Shown here: positions 58,674 through 64,000 of the stretch, piece by piece
How positions within the stretch are numbered: position 1 is the stretch's first letter
Layout: each line of letters begins with the position of its first letter
DNA from: Hyphomicrobium sp.
Lineage (GTDB): Bacteria; Pseudomonadota; Alphaproteobacteria; Rhizobiales; Hyphomicrobiaceae
Length of the DNA: 64,000 nucleotides
Reading direction: 5' to 3'
Assembly: GCA_003987725.1 (NCBI GenBank)
Contig: RXJH01000002.1
Coordinates: forward strand, 286,461-350,460
Position numbers and translations under genes: made by a program
The notes under the pieces: generated by a model
What the model was told of the DNA's origin: nothing
Seen by the model: the letters and a program-made list of their open reading frames with translations, nothing else
Database searches by the model: none

Positions 58674-59357
58674 TTAGAACGCGCCTGATGTTACTTGCAG
58701 AGGCGCGTTGTCTCCGCTCAACAGGGCGCCAGGGAAGAATGTTGGCACGTCGGCTTTGATGGTGACGGCTGGTGGGTCGGTAGCCAGGGCTTTGTCTAAC
58801 CATCCGCTCGGAGCGGGCAGCGTTACGGAAAGCGTCATCTCGAGTTTCGAGGCGGGTTCAATGAGATTTTTTCCGCTTGAGCCCGAACGATAAAATAATA
58901 CCGTGCCGGTGAAGGCGCTGCGGCCCGACACGGAGATCGGGGCAAATGGTGTTTTCGGACGTTTCAGGCGCTCCGCAACGTCATCTCGGCTCCCGAAATA
59001 CTGTGCGTCAGCCACATAGCTGCTCTTGAATTTTTCTATTTGGCCAGTGGCTAGGCTCTTGGCTTCAAGTTGAAGCGAGAGAACGGCGCCATCCCGCGCT
59101 CCGCTGTTGGTAATGGTAACGGGTACGGCCAAGACCTCAAAAGGGCCATAGGGATCGCGTGTATATTGAATGTTTTCCGAAACATAGAGCTTGATTTCCG
59201 GTTGTTTCAGCGTGGTCTCCCACAAGGAGACGATGGATCCGGTCAACGCCAATCCCGATATTAGAACTGCCAGCCAATTGCCCCTTCCGTGCGCTGCGGC
59301 TTCGCCCGCGATTTCGGTGGCATCGTTGTCGACAGGCCGTGGCTTCGAAGATTGCAT
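58674..59357 (-). CDS. Membrane-anchored protein of unknown function
   Basis: ~228 residues with a short cytoplasmic N-terminus, one transmembrane helix (~28-46, WLAVLISGLALTGSIVSLW) and a periplasmic part of ~180 residues. That part is rich in beta strands (VLAVPVTITNSGARDGAVLSLQLEA, like a Fn3/Ig-type strand pattern). No catalytic motif. I do not recognise the family. The ATG at 59357 is two codons inside the longest frame. It stands alone; the neighbours do not suggest a function. Confidence 0.65.
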   Translation of the reverse strand: MQSSKPRPVDNDATEIAGEAAAHGRGNWLAVLISGLALTGSIVSLWETTLKQPEIKLYVSENIQYTRDPYGPFEVLAVPVTITNSGARDGAVLSLQLEAKSLATGQIEKFKSSYVADAQYFGSRDDVAERLKRPKTPFAPISVSGRSAFTGTVLFYRSGSSGKNLIEPASKLEMTLSVTLPAPSGWLDKALATDPPAVTIKADVPTFFPGALLSGDNAPLQVTSGAF

Positions 59358-59520
59358 GTTCACCCCGATAAAAACCGAGCATCCGCTCTACGGCAGCTAT
59401 ATGAAACCCAATGTTGGCCGAAATTCTTCCGGTGCAGTTTAGTTTCTGCGCATATTATTCGTCTTGTCGTCCCTCAAGGTTGACGCCACCGCCTTGGCGA
59501 TCAATCCAAATCTTCTTCGC

Positions 59521-60168
59521 TTATGCTTGGCCTTTCGGTGTGGGATACATTCTCCAAAGCAAGTAGGATGCCGGAGCCTCGTCAACCGAAACGACTCCGT
59601 GTCGAAAATGTGCATCAAAATATAACGCGTCACCGGGCTCAAGGACGTACTTTCGTTCTCCGTGCTTGTACTGAAGCTTTCCAGACAATGCATAGATGAA
59701 GGCGATACCCGCTTGTCGACTAAACGACGGCTCCGCGTCACCGCTCAAGAAAACATGATGAAGTTCCATCAGCCCCATGTCCGAAATCCATTGGCCCTTC
59801 AGCTGTTGCAGGGCGTTATCTTGGAAATTGTCACGAGACAGACGGATGCGTTGTCCTGAAGGAATAAAGTAGCAAGGGCGGACTTTCTGAATCCGATCGA
59901 AAAAACGGAGAAATGGAACGCCTAGTTTCTCTGCGATAGACACCAGCGTTTCTGCCGATGCGGCGACCTTCCCATGCTCAATTTTCGAGATCATTCCAAC
60001 AGAAAGACCTACCTTATCCGCAAGCTCAGTGAGATTCAGATTCAAACTCTGCCGCACAGCACGTAACTCGCTTCCGACCGCCGCCCGCGCGGTCGCAACA
60101 CCATGCTCAAGCTTTCTTTCTTCTTCCGCCGATGCAGGGCAGGAACGATGGCTCGTGGAGCCAGCCAT
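59521..60168 (-). CDS. XRE-type regulator with C-terminal cupin domain
   Basis: ~215 residues from the internal ATG at 60168. A helix-turn-helix of the XRE family (LRAVRQSLNLNLTELADKVGLSVGMISKIEHGKVAASAETLVSIAEKLGV) is followed by a cupin (AFIYALSGKLQYKHGERKYVLEPGDALYFDAHFRHGVVS) that should bind a small effector. The architecture matches MmsR/PuuR-type regulators of catabolic genes. The frame continues upstream without a stop into a formate-tetrahydrofolate ligase-like segment up to 60453, so the true start is uncertain: the protein may be a 310-residue fusion. It lies downstream of the urease-related operon on the same strand. Confidence 0.85.
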   Translation of the reverse strand: MAGSTSHRSCPASAEEERKLEHGVATARAAVGSELRAVRQSLNLNLTELADKVGLSVGMISKIEHGKVAASAETLVSIAEKLGVPFLRFFDRIQKVRPCYFIPSGQRIRLSRDNFQDNALQQLKGQWISDMGLMELHHVFLSGDAEPSFSRQAGIAFIYALSGKLQYKHGERKYVLEPGDALYFDAHFRHGVVSVDEAPASYLLWRMYPTPKGQA

Positions 60169-60453
60169 CGCCCTCTTGCTGATATAGTTCAGGCCGCCGC
60201 CCAGGCTCATGGTCGTCGTCTTGCTTTCGCCGTCGGGAGACGGACTGCTTGCCGTGATGAGGATGACATTGCCATCGCTGAAACACTGAATGTTTTCGAG
60301 AAACTCAGACGAAATCCTTGCTTTCGTCCAGCCAAAGGGCACGAGAGCTTGCCCTGAACTCCCGATCTTCGAAGCCACGTCAGAAATTGGCTTTAACTTC
60401 GCATCATCCGCGGCTTGGATGCCAGTTTTGGCAGTTGAACGCTGGCTTCTCAT
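60169..60453 (-). pseudogene. fhs: N-terminal remnant of formate-tetrahydrofolate ligase, in frame with the XRE-cupin gene
   Basis: Encodes ~95 residues. The first part, LKPISDVASKIG...LVPFGWTKARIS, and then GNVILITASSPSPDGESKTTTMSLGGGLNYISKRAM follow the N-terminus of formate-tetrahydrofolate ligase segment by segment (KLKPI..IA..LG, pyGkyKAKis, KLILVTAitPTPaGEGKTTT.vGL..aL..iGK.a). The nucleotide loop GEGKTT has become GESKTT, and the similarity stops just where LREPSLGP should begin. The remaining ~460 residues of the enzyme are absent. Either a decayed gene end or a captured domain; no ribosome binding site precedes the ATG at 60453. Confidence 0.7.
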
Positions 60454-60559
60454 AATTGGATCGTGTCCTGACGCGATGAGTTGTTTCTTTCTGTGCAGAT
60501 CTCATTATTCGCTCGCAGCTGTCTGCTGACGACGCAAAAATGCTGAGCATGTGCTCCAT

Positions 60560-61213
60560 TTAATGTTTCTGGACATCGGGAATCACTCTCGATCGATGCG
60601 ATTTGATCGTCTGAAGCAGTTCGCGAAACTTGGGATGGTCGCTCCGGCGAAGCCATTCGAACAGGACCATTTCCAAGCTGACCAATGTGGCCCCAAGTCC
60701 GCGCAACCGTTCAAACGCGAGTGCGCGATCAGTCTGTGAATGCGAACCGGTCGCTGAGGTTACAATCCATACGCTGAAGCCGGCGCGCATCAGACTGATA
60801 GCGGTCTGTAGAACGCAAACGTGCGCCTCACATCCAGAAATAACGATTTGCTTGCGTGCTTGATCGTGACCGATGATATCAATTGCGCCATCAGCACAGG
60901 CGTCGAAATGAACCTTCGATAATATCCTGCTGCAATATCGACGGATGTCCTTAGTGAGCGGCCCTATCTTTTCTGGCGTCTGCTCGGTCGCGACGATAGG
61001 TATGTTTAGTAGCCAAGCCGCCTCTACGAGCCGCGCCGCATTTGCCAACACTTGCTCCCCATCATCGATGGATGGCAAAAGCTTCACTTGATGATCGATA
61101 ACAAGAAGCAACGATGTCTCTGCGCAAAGCAGATTTGTTCGCTCGTTGGGCGAGCGGGACCTACCCGCTTTTGGGCGGGCCCCGCTCGCTCGTCGTCTCG
61201 ACGGGAGACTCAT
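60560..61213 (-). CDS. Isochorismatase-fold hydrolase (ISOC1/2-like)
   Basis: 217 residues. Cysteine-hydrolase fold with Asp40 (LLLVIDHQ), Lys100 (ILSKVHFDA) and Cys133 (SGCEAHVCVLQTA) as the catalytic triad. The PIVATEQTP...IGPL segment and the ending DHPKFRELLQTIKSH resemble the ISOC1/ISOC2 branch, whose substrates are unknown. The first ~28 basic residues are extra compared with the core, so translation may begin downstream. The ATG overlaps the stop of the porin gene (TAATG), indicating coupled translation as the last gene of the ureG-ureD-hupE-porin set. An amide or ureide substrate upstream of urease is a possible role, by inference. Confidence 0.83.
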   Translation of the reverse strand: MSLPSRRRASGARPKAGRSRSPNERTNLLCAETSLLLVIDHQVKLLPSIDDGEQVLANAARLVEAAWLLNIPIVATEQTPEKIGPLTKDIRRYCSRILSKVHFDACADGAIDIIGHDQARKQIVISGCEAHVCVLQTAISLMRAGFSVWIVTSATGSHSQTDRALAFERLRGLGATLVSLEMVLFEWLRRSDHPKFRELLQTIKSHRSRVIPDVQKH

Positions 61214-62325
61214 TAATATTGCAGTTGTAGGCCTGCGATAAACTGATCGACAGACGCGACGTTGGGATCTTCGTAGTTCGTTTTTGAATAGAGCAAAGAG
61301 ACGCGTGCGTCGCTGCCTCGGATGATGTAGTTCACTCCCGTTTCAACGCGTGAAATGTCGTAGGAATTTTTGCTCATAAGATCCTCATAACGGATGACCG
61401 GCTGCAATTTACCTGGTCCGAAATCATGATCTATGAGGAAGCTCGCGAGGAGGAAGTAGCCGTTGCCATTCACCAGCGGCGTCGATTTATCATCGGTGTC
61501 GTAGTGGTAGTAAGCCCCTTCGAGCGTAAGCACGTTATTGCCGAGCACCTTCTTCTGCATCAGGCCATCGACGTTCCATCCAAAATAGTGACCAGGATCG
61601 AGCGAAGTACCGGTGGCTCGGTCCTGGTATGTCGTCGAGAACCCGACAGATAGAATTTCCTTTTTCCCGTAGTAATCGCTGGCCACATAATAGCCGGGCT
61701 CAGGATCCCAGAAGTCATAGCTGACGCGGCCGACGTAAAGGAGATCACCACCTCCTGCGGCGCCGGTTGCACACGGACTTTCTCCTCTGCAGCCCTCGTA
61801 AGCTCCAGCCCAATATTTGAATTTGCCGCCGCCTGTCTGACCCCAAATGGTGACGCCATCATCGCGACCTTGAAAATGATTAGGGAAGGCCGACACGATC
61901 GGATAGTCCCAAACTCCAAGGTAATACGGGCCGTCTAGATTCGATCTATCTTGGGGCAACACCATGCGCCCTGCCCATACATTGAAGTAATCATTGAATT
62001 CGAGGCGTACGATTGCATCGAGAACGTGGATTCCGCTCGGATCGCCAGGCAAGTATGGGAATATCCCACCCGTGGTTTCAATTTCGGTATCGAACGTGAA
62101 GCCGATGACCTTGTTAAACTGACCACTTGTAAGAATACGCGCGCTTTCAAGAAAGCCGTCGGTATCACCATCCGTCGACCTTATCGAAGCACGAACGGCA
62201 CCCCCGATGGTAAAACTCGCACCATTCCCGAGGTCGATTGTCTCTCCTGCGTGAGCCGATCCCACGCCAAGAAACGCAAGTATGGCCGACGTTACGCACA
62301 GCCGTGTCCTGTAGGCGGCAAGCAT
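61213..62325 (-). CDS. Outer-membrane porin of the urease-linked operon
   Basis: 370 residues with a signal peptide (~1-26, ending AHA) and a 16-18 strand barrel pattern ending in aromatic LQLQY. The start TIDLGNGASFTIGGAVRASIRSTD and the WAGRMVLPQDRSN segment resemble phosphate-selective-type (OprO/P-like) porins, though no phosphate-binding Lys ladder is obvious. The ATG at 62325 follows GGGGGAAG; 62337 is an alternative. It starts ~45 bases after hupE and its stop overlaps the next gene. Context suggests passage of urea or an amide rather than phosphate; that is inference. Confidence 0.8.
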   Translation of the reverse strand: MLAAYRTRLCVTSAILAFLGVGSAHAGETIDLGNGASFTIGGAVRASIRSTDGDTDGFLESARILTSGQFNKVIGFTFDTEIETTGGIFPYLPGDPSGIHVLDAIVRLEFNDYFNVWAGRMVLPQDRSNLDGPYYLGVWDYPIVSAFPNHFQGRDDGVTIWGQTGGGKFKYWAGAYEGCRGESPCATGAAGGGDLLYVGRVSYDFWDPEPGYYVASDYYGKKEILSVGFSTTYQDRATGTSLDPGHYFGWNVDGLMQKKVLGNNVLTLEGAYYHYDTDDKSTPLVNGNGYFLLASFLIDHDFGPGKLQPVIRYEDLMSKNSYDISRVETGVNYIIRGSDARVSLLYSKTNYEDPNVASVDQFIAGLQLQY

Positions 62326-62370
62326 GACTTCCCCCATTGTTTAAGTGTCTATTTTTTCGAGTGGAAAGTG

Positions 62371-62970
62371 TTACATGGCCACCGCCATGAGACCGGCACC
62401 CACCAACGCCACGCCCGCCCCCAGCGAGCGCATTACCACGTCACCGTAACGGCCCGTGATTCTTGTAATGAGAAGGCCGATGCTGATACCGGCCGCGTGC
62501 AAAGCGGCAGTCATCAGCATGAAACCGGCTGCGTAAGCCAAACCGTTGACACTCTCCGGCATCTCCGTTCCATGAGAATGACCGTGGCAAAGGCCGAACA
62601 GCGCGACGAGCGTCATCGCCGAAATGAGACCCAAATGCGATCGGCAAGCGACGATCGCGCCGAGCGTAAATACGGACGAAGCTATTCCAAATTCGGCCAG
62701 ACCGAACTTGAATCCAAAAACACCTAGAGCTGCGCCTATCGCCATCGAACCGACGAACGATGCTGGAACGAGAAAGAGCGCACGCCCCCCAAGCTGAGCT
62801 GCGAACGTACCGACCATGATCATCGCAAGAAGGTGGTCGATGCCGAATATCGGGTGCAAGAGACCGTTGGAAAAGCCAACTGTCGGCCCGAAACCAACGT
62901 GCGCGTAAGCAGAGTTAGCGCAACACATCAAACCAGCCGTGGCGACAGATCTTACTGTCATTGCGTGCAT
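62371..62970 (-). CDS. HupE/UreJ-family membrane protein (probable nickel permease/accessory)
   Basis: ~200 residues: a cleavable signal-like N-terminus ending AYAHVG, then six hydrophobic helices. The family signatures are present: HPIFGIDHLLAMIMVG (the HPxxGxDHxL motif with likely Ni-binding His and Asp) and FGLCHGHSHGTEMP (His-rich second motif). HupE/UreJ proteins bring nickel to hydrogenase or urease. Here it follows ureD by 25 bases, so urease is the target. The ATG at 62970 follows AAAGGAA by 6 bases. Confidence 0.9.
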   Translation of the reverse strand: MHAMTVRSVATAGLMCCANSAYAHVGFGPTVGFSNGLLHPIFGIDHLLAMIMVGTFAAQLGGRALFLVPASFVGSMAIGAALGVFGFKFGLAEFGIASSVFTLGAIVACRSHLGLISAMTLVALFGLCHGHSHGTEMPESVNGLAYAAGFMLMTAALHAAGISIGLLITRITGRYGDVVMRSLGAGVALVGAGLMAVAM

Positions 62971-62995
62971 TGTTATTCCTTTCATCCCCCTGAAC

Positions 62996-63871
62996 TCACT
63001 TTCTACGTTTCTGCGGAATTTTGCCGAATGCCGATTGGACGACGGCTGAGAACAGGTCATCAGTGACCGTGCGCGTGACGGCCGCGCTTGAAGCGAGCAC
63101 TTTGATGCTCAGACCTGCATGATTTGGAAGCTCGCTCAGACCGACCACACAGTCCGTACCGCGCGCAGCGATATTTTTAATGGTATCGTTCGCGGGTAGT
63201 CGGGCACGATTTCCTAGAAGAAGAAAATTCGAAACGATTGTGAAATGGCCGATTGGTGTCGTTGCCGATGCGAAATCCTCGCCACGGATTTCGAAGCCTT
63301 CGCGCACGAGCAACCGTCCAGTAGGGTCTCGGACCACCGTGTCCGAGCGGTACTTCTCAAACGTTCGCAGGTTCGTTGTGAAGTCATGTTCGGTGAATGA
63401 CTCGCCGACCATAAGAACGGAAGTCGCGTGGAGAGTAATGTCCAGCGTCGTGGTGTATTCGGCTCCAGGGAAAAGCACTAGCGCCTCGGGGACGAGACCG
63501 AGAAAAGCGTCTTCTTCGATCACTATTTGTGTGCTCTGCTTCGCAGGCTGGCCATAGCAATCGTGAACAAGCGTCGCGGCCTGGGTCGTAATATGAGCCG
63601 CTGTCCGCGCCCCCATCTTGATTTGGCACGTGAGCTGGTCTGATCGGTAGACCCCGCCCGACGATGACTGCTGATAAATAGTAGCTAAGGCCGGGATGTG
63701 AGGATCGAGCGTGAACGGCCGAGTTAGATGAAACGGATAGGCGACATACTGACGTTCCAGTATCGTGCGATCCCCGTGACGGCAGAAAGAGAGGTCGAAG
63801 CAAGCCCTGCGGTCTCGCTCAACGCTTTGCTCCACGGGCGGACCGGACTTTCCGTTCCAATAAACGTTCAT
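62996..63871 (-). CDS. ureD: Urease accessory protein UreD
   Basis: 291 residues. UreD is the scaffold that holds UreF and UreG on apo-urease during nickel insertion. The family pattern is visible: YPFHLTRPFTLD near the start, then GGVYRSDQL (GG-x-x-x-GD-type segment), AHITTQAATLVHD, EALVLFPGAEYTTTLDITLHATSVLMVGE and REGFEIRGEDF. The start ATG overlaps the ureG stop (ATGA), so the two are translationally coupled. Order ureG-ureD is less common than ureD at the head of the cluster. Confidence 0.9.
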   Translation of the reverse strand: MNVYWNGKSGPPVEQSVERDRRACFDLSFCRHGDRTILERQYVAYPFHLTRPFTLDPHIPALATIYQQSSSGGVYRSDQLTCQIKMGARTAAHITTQAATLVHDCYGQPAKQSTQIVIEEDAFLGLVPEALVLFPGAEYTTTLDITLHATSVLMVGESFTEHDFTTNLRTFEKYRSDTVVRDPTGRLLVREGFEIRGEDFASATTPIGHFTIVSNFLLLGNRARLPANDTIKNIAARGTDCVVGLSELPNHAGLSIKVLASSAAVTRTVTDDLFSAVVQSAFGKIPQKRRK

Positions 63872-64000
63872 CGGAACAAAACCTCAGACATCAGCCTGTC
63901 GGCAACTTCTTCGATTCCTTTCTGATGCCGGCAGTTCGTGAACGATAGAGGCTTCCCATTGCGCGCCTCCCCTGCCTCGCGCTCCATACGGCCCAGATCA
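63868..64000 (-). CDS. ureG: Urease accessory GTPase UreG, C-terminal end (cut by window edge)
   Basis: Only the last ~43 residues are in the window, too short to appear as a separate frame: DLGRMEREAG...GKPLSFTNCRHQKGIEEVADRLM. UreG proteins end with the same pattern (MERD...R...P..FTNlK...G...I). The stop overlaps the ureD start by ATGA. Urease structural genes should lie beyond the window on this strand. Confidence 0.85.
   Translation of the reverse strand, partial: DLGRMEREAGEARNGKPLSFTNCRHQKGIEEVADRLMSEVLFR

Overview
The window looks like chromosomal DNA of an alphaproteobacterium of the Hyphomicrobiales, probably a Hyphomicrobium-like methylotroph. The basis is gene content: ExoP/ExoF/ExoY-like exopolysaccharide genes, an ada-oxygenase-ogt-alkB operon, acetoacetate and hydroxybutyrate enzymes, a urease locus and a formate-tetrahydrofolate ligase remnant. 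This is inference; there is no rRNA or other marker gene here. I saw no tRNA, insertion sequence, prophage or CRISPR array.

Layout. 1-10.8 kb is a Wzx/Wzy-type exopolysaccharide locus: glycosyltransferases, an ExoY-like initiating transferase, a Wzz/tyrosine-kinase co-polymerase whose coiled coil is missing, an ExoF-like export protein, polymerase, GT26 transferase and flippase. 10.9-14.8 kb is cobamide salvage: cbiZ, a small membrane protein, and btuB behind a cobalamin riboswitch. 14.9-18.9 kb holds an LssY_C protein, an outer-membrane protein and a sulfatase. 18.97-22.5 kb is a compact unassigned island: LpxL-like acyltransferase, QueC-like PP-loop enzyme, shortened P450-like protein, acyl carrier protein and a coupled small ORF. 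22.5-28.5 kb encodes a TonB-dependent receptor and an autotransporter. 29.3-34.3 kb is signalling: globin-coupled chemoreceptor, CheW, PAS-GGDEF-EAL protein and a MarR-type regulator.

34.4-37.7 kb encodes the most unusual protein: a membrane-anchored AAA+ protein with a ClpB-type second ATPase ring, whose C-terminal ~250 residues resemble peptide chain release factor 2 without its GGQ domain. 38-44.2 kb carries a ZnuD-like receptor behind a Zur-box-like palindrome and a YadA-type trimeric autotransporter with a large internal duplication. 44.6-50.1 kb carries a LuxR-type regulator, a fluoroacetate dehalogenase, a Gly/Trp/Arg repeat protein, a secreted HExxH protein, a poly-Gly/Hint protein and an EF-hand protein.

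50.4-53.5 kb is an overlapping alkylation-damage operon. 53.6-56.5 kb is acetoacetate decarboxylase, 3-hydroxybutyrate dehydrogenase and a divergent patatin lipase. 56.7-58.4 kb is a second sulfatase, paralogous to the first. 59.5-64 kb is a cupin regulator in frame with a formate-tetrahydrofolate ligase remnant, followed by a minus-strand operon of ureG (partial), ureD, hupE/ureJ, a porin and an isochorismatase-fold hydrolase. Three TonB-dependent receptors share one design, in which a TonB box is separated from the plug by a Pro/Ala/Lys-rich linker.
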